A stretch of 64,000 bases of DNA from Chloroflexi bacterium bin125. GTDB taxonomy: Bacteria; Chloroflexota; Dehalococcoidia; Bin125. Under the pieces are notes generated by a model. It saw only the letters and a list, made by a program, of their open reading frames with translations. It did no database searches and was not told where the DNA came from. Shown here piece after piece: positions 34,865 to 44,309 of this stretch; positions within the stretch are counted from its first letter, which is position 1, and each line of letters begins with the position of its first letter. The position numbers and the translations under genes were made by a program. The stretch is taken from NCBI GenBank assembly GCA_002239025.1, contig MPNM01000001.1:1-64000 (forward strand). Reading direction: 5' to 3'.

Positions 34865-36361
34865 ATGGACATCACTGCCAGTGGACAGCCTGCATTGGAA
34901 GCGGCTGCCGACCACCTGCTGATTTTCGCGACCAAGGACGACGACATCCTCGACGGCGGCGCGCTGCGCCAGCTCAACGATGCCCTCGATGGCGGCCTCG
35001 CGCCGCTGGTCAAGTCGGGCGAGTTGTCGGGCGCGGTCAACGAGACCGTGGTCGTGCACACATTTGGCCAGACTGAAGCGCCGCGTGCGATCATCGCGGG
35101 ACTCGGTCCAGCCGAGAAGATGACCCTGGACGAGATTCGTCACGCCGCAGCCAACGGCGCGCGCCGTGCTCGATCGTTGTCATCGGGGACCCTGGCGATT
35201 GCGGTCGATGGCGAGGAGTGCGGCTTCAGCACCGACGAGATCGCCGGCGCGATCACGGAGGGCCTGGACCTCGGGCTGTACCGCTTCGACCGACACCAGA
35301 CGCCCACGAAGACGCCGAATGTGCTGGAGCGGACATCGTTGCATTCCGACAACGTCGCCGGAGTCGAGGCTGGCATCGCCCGTGGACACTCGCTGGCCGG
35401 TGCGGCCAACTTCGCCCGTGACCTGGCCAACGAGCCGTCCAACCTGCTCACGCCGACCGAACTCGCCAACCGCGCCGAAGCCTGGGCCGGTGAGCATGGC
35501 GTGGAGATTGAAGTGTTGGACGAGGCTGCGGCCGCCGAGCTGGGCATGGGATCCTTCCTCGGCGTGGCCAAGGGATCGCACCAGCCAGCCCGCTTCCTGA
35601 TCATGCGCCATCGGGGCGGAGGCGACGAGCCCGGTCTCGGCTACTGCGGCAAGGGCATCACCTTTGACACGGGCGGCATCTCGATCAAGCCGGCCGCCAA
35701 CATGGAAGCGATGAAGCAGGACATGTCGGGCGCTGCCGCGGTCGTCGCGTCGATGGGCGCCATCTCCGACCTCAAGCTGCCAATCAACGTCACAGCCCTC
35801 GCCCCTTGCACAGAAAACATGCCCGGCGGCAACGCGATCAAGCCGGGTGACGTGCTGACCGCAATGAACGGCGCGACGATCGAAGTGATCAACACCGACG
35901 CCGAGGGCCGGCTCGTGCTCGCCGACGCTCTGTCCTACGCCAACCACCTGGGACTCTCGCCGCTGATTGATGTGGCGACGCTCACAGGCGCGTGCGCGGT
36001 GGCGCTTGGCGACGTCGCGACGGGCGTCATGGCCAACGACGACGATCTCGCGGCAGAGGTGATCGAGGCGGGCAAGCGAGCCGGCGAGAAGTTCTGGCAG
36101 TTGCCAATGTTCGCCGAGTACGACGAGCAGATCCGCAGCCAGGTCGCCGATGTGAAGAACACCGGCGGCCGCCTGGCGGGCGCGATCACGGCAGCCAAGT
36201 TCCTCGCCCGCTTCGCCGGCGACACGCCCTGGGCGCACCTCGACATGGCCGGCACCGACGACGCCAGCAAGACTCGCGGGACGCACGTCAAGGGCGCCTC
36301 CGGCGTGCCCGTGCGTTCGCTTGTCCGGTTCGCGGCTGCCCGAGCCGAGGCGTCCGCATAG
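34865..36361 (+). CDS. pepA: Leucyl aminopeptidase (M17)
   Basis: A cytoplasmic hexameric two-metal aminopeptidase, 498 residues. The N-terminal macro-like domain is followed by the catalytic domain: NFARDLANEPSNLLTPTELA near 180, LGYCGKGITFDTGGISIKPA (metal-binding Lys and Asp) near 260, MKQDMSGAAAVVASM, and the signature NTDAEGRLVLADAL near 343. All metal-ligand blocks look intact. Followed 37 bp later by the FTR-like gene. Confidence 0.96.
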   Translation: MDITASGQPALEAAADHLLIFATKDDDILDGGALRQLNDALDGGLAPLVKSGELSGAVNETVVVHTFGQTEAPRAIIAGLGPAEKMTLDEIRHAAANGARRARSLSSGTLAIAVDGEECGFSTDEIAGAITEGLDLGLYRFDRHQTPTKTPNVLERTSLHSDNVAGVEAGIARGHSLAGAANFARDLANEPSNLLTPTELANRAEAWAGEHGVEIEVLDEAAAAELGMGSFLGVAKGSHQPARFLIMRHRGGGDEPGLGYCGKGITFDTGGISIKPAANMEAMKQDMSGAAAVVASMGAISDLKLPINVTALAPCTENMPGGNAIKPGDVLTAMNGATIEVINTDAEGRLVLADALSYANHLGLSPLIDVATLTGACAVALGDVATGVMANDDDLAAEVIEAGKRAGEKFWQLPMFAEYDEQIRSQVADVKNTGGRLAGAITAAKFLARFAGDTPWAHLDMAGTDDASKTRGTHVKGASGVPVRSLVRFAAARAEASA

Positions 36362-36397
36362 ACTTCAGATAGACAACGCCGAGGAAGAAGGCGCATC

Positions 36398-36739
36398 ATG
36401 GCCGAGTTTGAACGCCTGACCGATCTCCCCGAAGCAGAAGAGCGCGCGATGCGCGACAGGTACCGCGAGGAAATGACCGAACTGGCCGACAAGTTCTGCG
36501 AAGAACGCGGCTACATCCTGATGAACGCCGATCAAACGATCGAAGACTTCGTCAACATGAGGATGCGCTTCGGCAAGTTCTACTGTCCCTGCCAGCCGGC
36601 CAACAACGACGACACCATCTGCGTCTGCGAGCCAGTCCTCAACGGCCTGGTCGATTTCGAGGGAACCTGCTTCTGCAACTTCTTCACCCTCCCCGAAGGC
36701 AAGACGCCGATCAAGGAAGAGGTCGCGCTGGACCTGTAG
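36398..36739 (+). CDS. Ferredoxin-thioredoxin reductase catalytic-subunit-like Fe-S protein
   Basis: A 113-residue protein with three CxC motifs: C63-P-C65, C75-V-C77 and C91-F-C93. Plant-type FTR catalytic chains have CPC-x16-CPC-x8-CHC, binding a 4Fe-4S cluster next to a redox disulphide. Here the spacing is x9 and x13, and the His of CHC is Phe. The context YCPCQPANNDDTICVCEPVL and the N-terminal helical part (residues 1-50) fit bacterial/archaeal FTR-like proteins. No variable subunit or thioredoxin gene is adjacent, so its electron donor and target are unknown. Confidence 0.85.
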   Translation: MAEFERLTDLPEAEERAMRDRYREEMTELADKFCEERGYILMNADQTIEDFVNMRMRFGKFYCPCQPANNDDTICVCEPVLNGLVDFEGTCFCNFFTLPEGKTPIKEEVALDL

Positions 36740-36785
36740 TTGAGGTTTCGACCTCCTGCAGCGAGAGATAGTTACGTTGCCTGCG

Positions 36786-36920
36786 ATTCCCCTCTCCCCC
36801 CTTGCTGGGGGAGATGTCACGGAGTGACAGGGGGGGTCGAGATGCTGCGACCAGAGAAGAGTCGCGAACGGGGAACCCCTCTCTGCCTACGGCATCTCCC
36901 CCGCAAGGGGGGAGAGTTGA
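36786..36920. repeat. Family-B palindromic repeat, reverse orientation
   Basis: The left arm carries the GTCACGGAGTGAC hairpin and the right arm the GCCTACGGC hairpin, the reverse of 33561-33720. It lies just after the FTR-like gene and before the convergent gene at 37001; the remaining bases of the gap show nothing. Confidence 0.85.
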
Positions 36921-37000
36921 GAGTTGCGCACTGGTCGCTCCGAGGGGAGGGAATATGCACAGGTCATCTGGTCAGAACGTGGCAGCAGAAACCTGCCGCT

Positions 37001-37345
37001 CTAGTTGTGATGCTGGAAGATCGGCAGTGGAGCCAGCGGCGCGTAGATCTCCACCGACAGCTCGTAGACCTGGTCGGCCCATGATTCCCAGTCCCGGCGG
37101 GCGACCTGGGCCTCTTCTGATGAGAGGGCGGCTTGGACGACGGTTTCGTCTTCGAACGTGTAGCCCATCAGGTGGGCGCCGGCGATGGGGTCTGAAGCAC
37201 GGACTCGGAAGGCCGAGACGATGCCAGGGATATCGAGCACGTGCGGCAGGTGGGTCTTGCGATGCCAATCCTCGAACGCGTCCAGCACCGTTGGGTCGAG
37301 GCGAGCGCGGACGATCATGATTGGATGTCTCATCAGCACGGTCAT
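37001..37345 (-). CDS. Small EthD/dimeric alpha-beta-barrel-like protein
   Basis: A 114-residue protein from ATG 37345 (MTVLMRHPIMIVRARL). The pattern of an N-terminal strand, DWHRKTHLPHVLDIPGIVSA (W-x-x-x-HLPxVLxxPG), and a later MGYTFEDE strand resembles EthD-like and related ferredoxin-fold dimers. No catalytic role can be read. The longer upstream frame has no similarity and overlaps rpsO. Confidence 0.65.
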   Translation of the reverse strand: MTVLMRHPIMIVRARLDPTVLDAFEDWHRKTHLPHVLDIPGIVSAFRVRASDPIAGAHLMGYTFEDETVVQAALSSEEAQVARRDWESWADQVYELSVEIYAPLAPLPIFQHHN

Positions 37346-37579
37346 GTCCCGCAGTGTCGCATACGCCACCGATAGTCCAACGCTGCTTCGGGGCAGTCTG
37401 GTAATGTCTAGGCAACGAGACGACACAGCGACACGATGCAGCGCAGCAGTCCCCGTTGAAGCCGGGGGCAGGCGGGGAGCGGACGGCTTGGACAGCCGCC
37501 AGCCACGACGACACCAGTCACGACCCAATCCAGCCCGTCGCGCATCATCGCCACATGGCCCACGTGGATAGGTGCATAC

Positions 37580-37846
37580 ATGCTGAGCAAGGATGAGAAA
37601 ACCGCCATCGCGGAGAAGTTTGGACAGCACGAGAACGACACCGGCTCGCCCGAGGTGCAGATCGCTCAGCTGACCGAACGCATTTCACGGCTCACCGATC
37701 ACTTGCGCGAGCATCGGCACGACTACCACACGCGGCGCGCGTTGATGAAGTTGGTGGGGCAACGGCGACGTCAACTCGCCTACCTAAACCGCGAGGACGT
37801 CAACCGCTACCGCACGTTGGTCGCCACGCTGGGCCTTCGACGCTAG
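37580..37846 (+). CDS. rpsO: 30S ribosomal protein S15
   Basis: An 88-residue primary 16S rRNA binder of the small-subunit platform. Family signature: [20 protein letters not shown] (16-35), [20 protein letters not shown], and the C-terminal [20 protein letters not shown]. rpsO followed by pnp, here 171 bp apart, is a very old gene order. A GCGATCG/CGATCGC palindrome (37921-37936) lies between them. Confidence 0.97.
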   Translation: MLSKDEKTAIAEKFGQHENDTGSPEVQIAQLTERISRLTDHLREHRHDYHTRRALMKLVGQRRRQLAYLNREDVNRYRTLVATLGLRR

Positions 37847-38016
37847 CCGACCCGGAACGGGCCATCCGAGCGCTGCGAACGGTCTCGAACAGACTTCGGC
37901 GACGCGCCACCTGAGCGCTTGCGATCGACCGATCGCCGCCGAGCACACAGCACCTGTCGTTGAGGAAGCGGCGGCAGGGACATCAAGTACAGGGAAGTAC
38001 AGGAACGCACCAACAT

Positions 38017-40803
38017 ATGGAAATCACCACCCGAACCGTCCAGCAGGAGATTGCTGGACGCAACCTCACGATCGAAACCGGCAAGCTAGCCCACCAGGCC
38101 GGCGGCGCCGTCACCATTCGCTACGGCGACACGATGCTGCTCGGCACCGCCACGGCGTCGAAGCCGCGACCCGGGATCGACTTCTTTCCCCTGTCCGTGG
38201 AATTTGAGGAGCGCCTCTACGCCGCCGGGCGAATCCCAGGATCGTTCTTCCGCCGCGAAGGACGACCGACCACGACCGCCATTCTGTCGGCCCGCCTGAC
38301 CGACCGCCCCATTCGTCCGCTGTTCCCCAAGGGTTACAACGACGACACCCAGCTGATCCTGACGATCTTCGCGGTCGACATGGAGAACCCGCCCGACACG
38401 CTGGGCACGATCGCCGCGTCTGCCGCGCTCTGCGTCTCCGACATTCCCTTCGACGGCCCCGTCGCCTCGGTTCGGATTGGATACGTCGAGGGAGAACTCG
38501 TTCTCCAGCCGACCTTCGCGCAGCTTGAGGTCTCCGAGCTCAACCTCGTCGTCGCCGGTACCAAGGACGCGATCACGATGGTCGAGGCGGAAGCCGGCGA
38601 AGTCCCGGAATCGATGCTGGTCGACGCCCTGGCGCTGGGCCAGGAAGCGATCACGACCATCTGCGAGATGCAGGAAGCACTGGCCAGCGAGGTCGGTCGC
38701 GAGAAGCGCGAGTTCACGCCGCAGGAGGTCGACGCCGACATCCTCGCCGCCGTGGAAGCGAAGATCGGCGATGATCTTCAGTCCGCGCTCCGCGACGCGG
38801 AAGACAAGGCCGACCGCGATGCTCGGCGCGGCGCGGTCAAGGCGTCGTTGCTCGACAACCTCGACGAAGACGCCGATGCCGAAGCGCACCAGGAAGCGTT
38901 CGACGCAGTTGAGAAGAACATCGTGCGGCGCAGCATCCTCGATGACGGCGTTCGCGCCGATGGTCGCGGACATGCCGACCTGCGCCCGCTCTCGGCTGAA
39001 ATCGACCTTGTCCCCCGCACACACGGCTCCGGTCTGTTCCAGCGCGGTGAGACTCAAGTGCTCAGCTTCACGACGCTGGCAGGCTCGGGCATGGCCCAGC
39101 GCATTGACGACCTCGGTCCTGAGGACTCGAAGCGCTTCATGCACCACTACAACTTCCCGCCCTTCTCGACCGGTGAAACCGGACGTGTCGGCAACCCGTC
39201 ACGGCGCAGCATCGGACACGGCATGCTCGGCGAGCGCGCCATGGCCGCCATCCTGCCGCCGTTTGAAGAGTTCCCCTACACGATCCGACTCGTCTCCGAG
39301 GTGCTTGCCTCCAACGGCTCGACCTCGATGGCCTCGGTCTGCGCTTCAGTCCTCTCGATGATGGACGCCGGCGTGCCGATCAAGACGCCGATCGCCGGCA
39401 TCGCCATGGGCTTGATCAAGGAAGGCGACGATGTCGCCATCCTGACCGACATCGTCGGCATGGAAGATCACCTCGGCGACATGGACTTCAAGGTCGCCGG
39501 ATCACGCGATGGCGTGACGGCGCTGCAGATGGATATGAAGGTCAAGGGCATCGACCTTGAGATTCTCGCGCGAGCGCTGGACCAGGCTCGCGACGCACGT
39601 CTCGAAATCATGGATGTGATGACCGAGTGCATTGACGCTCCACGCGAGCAGATGTCACCGCACGCGCCGCGCATCCTGCGCATCGACGTGCCGCAGGACA
39701 AGATTGGTCAGTTGATCGGTCCCGGCGGACGCAACATTCGCGCCCTCCAGGAAGACACCGGCGCAGACATCTCGGTCGAGGACGACGGTGCAGTCTTTAT
39801 CACCGCCGTCGATCAGAAGTCGGGCGAGTCTGCCTTCGAGCGAATTTCCGCCATGACCCGAGACATCGAGCCCGGCCAGATCTACACGGGCAAGGTCGTT
39901 CGCATCCTGCCCTTCGGCGCATTCGTCGAGATGGTGCCGGGCAAGGATGCCCTGGTGCACATCTCCGAACTGGCCGATTACCGCGTCGACAAGGTCGAGG
40001 ACATCGTCAGCGTCGGCGACGAGATGCAGATCATCGTGATCGAGGTGGACAACCTCGGTCGGGTCAACGCGTCGCGCAAAGCACTGCTCAACGGCGACAC
40101 GGATGCGCCCCGCCCACAGCGGGAGCAGCGAGAAGGACGAGAAGGCAGGGAAGGCCGAGAACCGAGGGAGCGTCGCGGTCGCGACGATCGCGGTCCGCGT
40201 CGTGACCGAGAATCCCGAGAGCCTCGCGAAGCACGAGAACCCCGAGAACCGCGCGAGCCGAGAGAGCAACGACAACGACGACCTCGCGTGGCCCGCGAAG
40301 TCGACGAACCAGCAGCCGAGGAGGAGCGTCAGCCAGAACCGGCGGTCGCCGAACTGGACGCCGCTCCCGTTGATGCACCCGAGACCGACCGCGCACCGGA
40401 GACGGTCGACGCTCCCGAGACCGATGCAGCGCCCGCTCCGCTGGCCGCCGCGACTGGTGATGACGGCTCCGCCGCCGTCGCCCCACCGCGCGACCGGGAC
40501 GGAGCGCCGCGACGTCGCAGGCGCCGCCGCCGCCGAGGCGCGGGCCAGCAGCAGTCGTCAGACTCCAACCAGCAGTCGAATCAGGGCGACCCGAATCGCC
40601 AGCCGGAGGAACAGCGTTCCGAGCGCCAGCCGCGGCAAGAGTCGGAGGAGCGCGAGGAGCGCCAGCCCGACTCCAACATCGCCCCGCGCCGTCGCGGTGG
40701 CATCCTCTCGAGGGTGAACATCCGTCGCAGCAACCAGAACGAAGACGGCCCGCCGCCGCCACCGCCGCCGCCACGCAGCGACTTCGGCGCACCCAGCCGC
40801 TAG
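38017..40803 (+). CDS. pnp: Polyribonucleotide nucleotidyltransferase with long disordered tail
   Basis: A phosphorolytic 3'-5' exonuclease of the RNA degradosome, 928 residues from ATG 38017. Two RNase PH domains flank a helical linker; the KH domain has [20 protein letters not shown] near 563 and the S1 domain [20 protein letters not shown] near 621. Normal PNPase ends near residue 700. Here ~230 more residues follow: an RE/RD/RP-rich block, an acidic Ala/Pro block, a run of ten Arg, a Gln/Ser/Asn block and a terminal run of eight Pro. Such tails in RNases bind RNA and partners. Upstream in-frame codons to 37960 are unlikely to be translated. Confidence 0.96.
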   Translation: MEITTRTVQQEIAGRNLTIETGKLAHQAGGAVTIRYGDTMLLGTATASKPRPGIDFFPLSVEFEERLYAAGRIPGSFFRREGRPTTTAILSARLTDRPIRPLFPKGYNDDTQLILTIFAVDMENPPDTLGTIAASAALCVSDIPFDGPVASVRIGYVEGELVLQPTFAQLEVSELNLVVAGTKDAITMVEAEAGEVPESMLVDALALGQEAITTICEMQEALASEVGREKREFTPQEVDADILAAVEAKIGDDLQSALRDAEDKADRDARRGAVKASLLDNLDEDADAEAHQEAFDAVEKNIVRRSILDDGVRADGRGHADLRPLSAEIDLVPRTHGSGLFQRGETQVLSFTTLAGSGMAQRIDDLGPEDSKRFMHHYNFPPFSTGETGRVGNPSRRSIGHGMLGERAMAAILPPFEEFPYTIRLVSEVLASNGSTSMASVCASVLSMMDAGVPIKTPIAGIAMGLIKEGDDVAILTDIVGMEDHLGDMDFKVAGSRDGVTALQMDMKVKGIDLEILARALDQARDARLEIMDVMTECIDAPREQMSPHAPRILRIDVPQDKIGQLIGPGGRNIRALQEDTGADISVEDDGAVFITAVDQKSGESAFERISAMTRDIEPGQIYTGKVVRILPFGAFVEMVPGKDALVHISELADYRVDKVEDIVSVGDEMQIIVIEVDNLGRVNASRKALLNGDTDAPRPQREQREGREGREGREPRERRGRDDRGPRRDRESREPREAREPREPREPREQRQRRPRVAREVDEPAAEEERQPEPAVAELDAAPVDAPETDRAPETVDAPETDAAPAPLAAATGDDGSAAVAPPRDRDGAPRRRRRRRRRGAGQQQSSDSNQQSNQGDPNRQPEEQRSERQPRQESEEREERQPDSNIAPRRRGGILSRVNIRRSNQNEDGPPPPPPPPRSDFGAPSR

Positions 40804-40851
40804 TCGCTGCTCTTGGCCACCGGTTGCCGAGGCCAGCAGAGAGAGTGAGTC

Positions 40852-41646
40852 ATGATCCGCATCGTGATGAGCGGAGCCGGCAACATGGGCCGCCAGATCA
40901 TGACGGCGATCGAGTCGGCCGCCGACCTTGAGTTGGTCGGCGCGCTCGACGGACTCTCCAGCGAATCGTCGGTCGACATTGGCGGTCGCGAAGTACCGCT
41001 GAGCAACTCGCTCGCGGCTCTAGCAGAATGGTCGCCGGATGTCGTGATCGACTTTTCCAACGCCGAATGGACCGAACAACTCATCCCTGCCGCTGTCAAT
41101 GCCGACGTCCGACCAGTGATCGGTACCAGCGGCCTCTCGGATGATGTTGTCGCCGATGCAGAGCGACGGGTCAACGAGGCAGGCCTCGGTGGTGTGATTG
41201 CCGCCAACTTCGCACTCGGCGCCGTGATGATGATGCATCTGGCCAACATCGCCGCACCGTTATTCGACTCTGTCGAAATCATCGAGCAGCACCACGACGG
41301 CAAGGTCGACGCACCGTCCGGCACGGCTGTCGCCACCGCGCAATCGATGCGAGCTGCGCGAGACTCCGACTTCACCCGGAACGAGGCGGAGCGCCACAAC
41401 GTTGAGGGCTACGACTCTCGAGGAGCAGAGCTTGACGGCGCATCACTGCACTCGGTTCGACTGCCGGGACTGGTCGCGCATCAAGTGATCGTCTTCGGCG
41501 GCAACAACGAGACACTGACGATCCGTCACGACTCAATGAGCCGCGCCTCCTTCATCCCCGAAATCCTGCGCGCCGCACGGGCAGCACCGGACCTCGATCA
41601 CCTGGTGATCGGGCTCGACCGCCTGCTTGGCCTGCGAACCGACTAA
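40852..41646 (+). CDS. dapB: 4-hydroxy-tetrahydrodipicolinate reductase
   Basis: Second committed step towards diaminopimelate and lysine. The 264-residue protein has the N-terminal nucleotide-binding MIRIVMSGAGNMGRQIMTAI (the usual GxxGxMG as GAGNMG), PVIGTSGLSDD near 85, the catalytic IIEQHHDGKVDAPSGTA near 143-160, and a C-terminal DRLLGLRTD. Substrate-binding residues look conserved. Followed by asd and dapA, an aspartate-family cluster. Confidence 0.95.
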   Translation: MIRIVMSGAGNMGRQIMTAIESAADLELVGALDGLSSESSVDIGGREVPLSNSLAALAEWSPDVVIDFSNAEWTEQLIPAAVNADVRPVIGTSGLSDDVVADAERRVNEAGLGGVIAANFALGAVMMMHLANIAAPLFDSVEIIEQHHDGKVDAPSGTAVATAQSMRAARDSDFTRNEAERHNVEGYDSRGAELDGASLHSVRLPGLVAHQVIVFGGNNETLTIRHDSMSRASFIPEILRAARAAPDLDHLVIGLDRLLGLRTD

Positions 41647-41690
41647 CCCCAGCAACACAGCAACCACGCACAGCATCAAGGAGCAACACC

Positions 41691-42716
41691 GTGGGACGTG
41701 AACTGACCGTCGCCCTCGTCGGCGCCACTGGCGTCGTGGGAGCCGAATTCCTCAAGTGCATGGAAGAACGCAACTTCCCGGTCAAGGAACTCCGCCTGCT
41801 CGCGACAAAGCGTTCCGAGGGTCGCGAACTGACCTTCCGCGGTAAGACGCACATCGTCCACGAAACCACACACGACGCCTTCGATGGCGCGGACGTGGCC
41901 TTCATCTCCGCCTCTACGGCAGCCTCGAAAGAACTCTGTCCGGTCGCGGCTCAGAAGGGCGCCGTCGCCTTCGACGATTCGTCGGCTTTCCGCCAGCAAG
42001 AAGGCGTGCCGCTGGTCGTGCCCGAGGTCAATGCTGAGGACCTGCGCCACCACAACGGCATCGTCTCCACGCCCAACTGCACCACCGTGCCGCTGGTGCT
42101 CTCACTGCACCCGCTGATCCAGGACCGCGCCGTGACTCGCGTGATCGCCGACACCTACCAGGCCACCTCCGGCTCGGGCGGTGCGGCGGTCGTCGAGCTG
42201 CAGCAACAGAACGCTTCGCTGGTTGGGGGTGACTCGATCTCGGACGAGCAAATCTCCGAGTATCCGAAGCAGATCGCCAACAACGCGTTGCCCCAGGTCG
42301 ATGTCTTTCTCGAGAACGGCTACACGAATGAAGAGCGCAAGATGCTGGTCGAGTCGCGCAAGATTCTGCACCAGCCCGAGTTGCCGCTCTCCGCAACCTG
42401 CGTCCGCATCCCGACCGAGCGCGCTCACGCGATTGCCGTGCATGCCGACTTCGACAAGCCGATCACGCCCGAGGAAGCGCATCAACGCTGGGCCGCGCAG
42501 CCGGGTCTCTCGGTGATCGACGGCCGAGCCGCCGGCGAATGGCCGACCCCGCTCGACGCCGACGGGATCGACGACACGCTCGTCGGCCGGGCCCGTGTCG
42601 ACGTGACCAACCCCAACGGTTTCGCCTGGTGGGTCGTCGCCGACAACCTGCGCAAGGGAGCCGCCCTGAACATCGTGCAGATGGTCGAGTGGATGCTCGA
42701 AGACGGCTGCCTCTAG
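41691..42716 (+). CDS. asd: Aspartate-semialdehyde dehydrogenase
   Basis: Reduces aspartyl phosphate to aspartate semialdehyde, the substrate of DapA. The 341-residue protein from GTG 41691 shows VALVGATGVVGAEFLKCMEE at the NADP site, the nucleophile C130 in STPNCTTVPLVL, QATSGSGGAAVVELQQQ near 157, and the C-terminal DNLRKGAALNIVQMVEWM. All family landmarks are present. The NCTT variant of the active-site loop is common outside enterobacteria. Confidence 0.96.
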   Translation: MGRELTVALVGATGVVGAEFLKCMEERNFPVKELRLLATKRSEGRELTFRGKTHIVHETTHDAFDGADVAFISASTAASKELCPVAAQKGAVAFDDSSAFRQQEGVPLVVPEVNAEDLRHHNGIVSTPNCTTVPLVLSLHPLIQDRAVTRVIADTYQATSGSGGAAVVELQQQNASLVGGDSISDEQISEYPKQIANNALPQVDVFLENGYTNEERKMLVESRKILHQPELPLSATCVRIPTERAHAIAVHADFDKPITPEEAHQRWAAQPGLSVIDGRAAGEWPTPLDADGIDDTLVGRARVDVTNPNGFAWWVVADNLRKGAALNIVQMVEWMLEDGCL

Positions 42717-42819
42717 TCGCTCCTCGATCGTTGGAGGTCGAGGAAGCCATGTCTGCGAAAGCGCGATCCTGACCTTGTAGCCTTGATGCTTGGACCCTGA
42801 CTGACGGAAAGACCGAATC

Positions 42820-43737
42820 ATGACCGATCCCAACGATGCCCCCAACTGGGGACGCGTTTTCACTGCGATGGTGACGCCGATGACCGAAGCCGGCGGCATT
42901 GACGTGGAGCAGGCTCAGAACCTGGCTACGGCGCTGCTCAAGTCAGGCTCCGACGGTGTCGTCGTGGCCGGGACGACCGGTGAGTCTCCCACCCTCACTC
43001 ACGAGGAAGAACGGCTCCTGTTCCGCGAGCTGGCGCCCATCGTTCACGACGCCGGCGGCTCGCTGATCGCCGGTACCGGCTCCAACAGCACCAATACTGC
43101 TGTGGACGCCTCCGAGCAGGCCGCGCAGCTCGAAGTCGACGGCCTGTTGCAAGTCGTGCCGTACTACAACAAGCCCTCCCAGGAAGGTCTCTACCAGCAC
43201 TTCAAGGCTGTCGCCGACGCAGTGCCTGACACGCCGATCATGCTCTATAACGTTCCCGGTCGAACCGGGTTGAACATGTCCGCTCAGACAACCGTGCGGC
43301 TGGCTGAGGACTGCACCAACATTGTCGGAGTCAAGGAGGCTTCAGGCGACCTTGAGCAGATTGCCGAGATTGTTCGCACTGCGCCGCCGGGCTTCCGGAT
43401 TTGGAGCGGTAACGACCAGGACAATCTGGCCATCCTGGCGACAGGCGGCTACGGGACCGTGTCGGTGCTGTCGCACCTCGTCGGTGGACAGATCAAGGCC
43501 ATGTACGACGCCTGGGAGCGCGGCGACACAGCCGAAGCAGGACGCCTGCAGGTGAAGATGGCGCCGTTGGTCAAGGCGCTCTTCCTGATCGGCAACCCAG
43601 CGCCGGTCAAGTGGGCGCTCAACGACATTGGCTTCAACGCCGGACCGCTGCGATTGCCCTTGGTCGACCCAGACGAGAGTGTCCAGAACACGATCCGCTC
43701 GGCCCTCGAGGTCGCGGGCGGTCAGGACCTGATCTAG
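42820..43737 (+). CDS. dapA: 4-hydroxy-tetrahydrodipicolinate synthase
   Basis: Condenses pyruvate and aspartate semialdehyde. The 305-residue (beta/alpha)8 enzyme has VVAGTTGESPTLTHEEE near 50, YYNKPSQEGLYQHFKAVA near 115, LYNVPGRTG with the catalytic Tyr near 142, and the Schiff-base Lys K172 in GVKEASGD. Completes the asd-dapA-dapB set; the first enzyme, aspartate kinase, is not in the window. Confidence 0.96.
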   Translation: MTDPNDAPNWGRVFTAMVTPMTEAGGIDVEQAQNLATALLKSGSDGVVVAGTTGESPTLTHEEERLLFRELAPIVHDAGGSLIAGTGSNSTNTAVDASEQAAQLEVDGLLQVVPYYNKPSQEGLYQHFKAVADAVPDTPIMLYNVPGRTGLNMSAQTTVRLAEDCTNIVGVKEASGDLEQIAEIVRTAPPGFRIWSGNDQDNLAILATGGYGTVSVLSHLVGGQIKAMYDAWERGDTAEAGRLQVKMAPLVKALFLIGNPAPVKWALNDIGFNAGPLRLPLVDPDESVQNTIRSALEVAGGQDLI

Positions 43738-43753
43738 CCGGGCGCGTCTGAGA

Positions 43754-44248
43754 ATGAAATCAGACGCTGCGGAGGCTTGGGGCTATGCCTTGCTGCTCAC
43801 GCGCCGCGTGCTGACGACGGCGCTGGCCGGCGCGACCGAGGATCAACTCCACCAGCCGACTCCGATCGGATCGCTCGCCGACTGCGCAACTGAAGCCTGC
43901 ACCGCCGAGGCCAACCTGAGCTGGCCGGAAAGCCTGCCACCCGCGCAGCTTGATCCGCCCCAGACGCCGGTGCAGTTCATGTACGCGCTCGTCCGTCATC
44001 GAGCCGTCACTGAAGAGATCCTGATGCAGGCCACCGACGAAACCATGTCGCAGTCGTGGTGGACCAGAGCGAAGCGCCTGGCCCAGGACCCCGAGCAGAC
44101 CCTGACCGAGTCATTGCAGGAGCTCGCGCTCAACGAGTTCGCGATCGCGACGAAGTCGGCCAATATCCGAGCGCAGGTCGATGCCAAATGGTCGCCGCAA
44201 CCAGAGCTGGCCGAGCGAGCGCAGAACGCAATCGCAGCCGCGCGCTAG
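43754..44248 (+). CDS. Hypothetical helical protein, possibly DinB-like
   Basis: A 164-residue, largely alpha-helical soluble protein starting 17 bp after dapA, so probably on its transcript. The pattern (an N-terminal helix, LTTALAGATEDQLHQPTP, and a later RHRAVTEEILMQ helix) is faintly like DinB four-helix bundles, but the three metal-binding His of that family are not apparent. No function can be assigned. Confidence 0.6.
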   Translation: MKSDAAEAWGYALLLTRRVLTTALAGATEDQLHQPTPIGSLADCATEACTAEANLSWPESLPPAQLDPPQTPVQFMYALVRHRAVTEEILMQATDETMSQSWWTRAKRLAQDPEQTLTESLQELALNEFAIATKSANIRAQVDAKWSPQPELAERAQNAIAAAR

Positions 44249-44309
44249 GCGCGTGGGCAGACGACCTTCTTCGGACCTGTCGTGCTACCGACCTGTCGTG
44301 CAACCCGCG

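Noticed and set aside
35180-36286. 368-aa minus-strand ORF opposite pepA
   Set aside because: Antisense of the conserved M17 catalytic domain.
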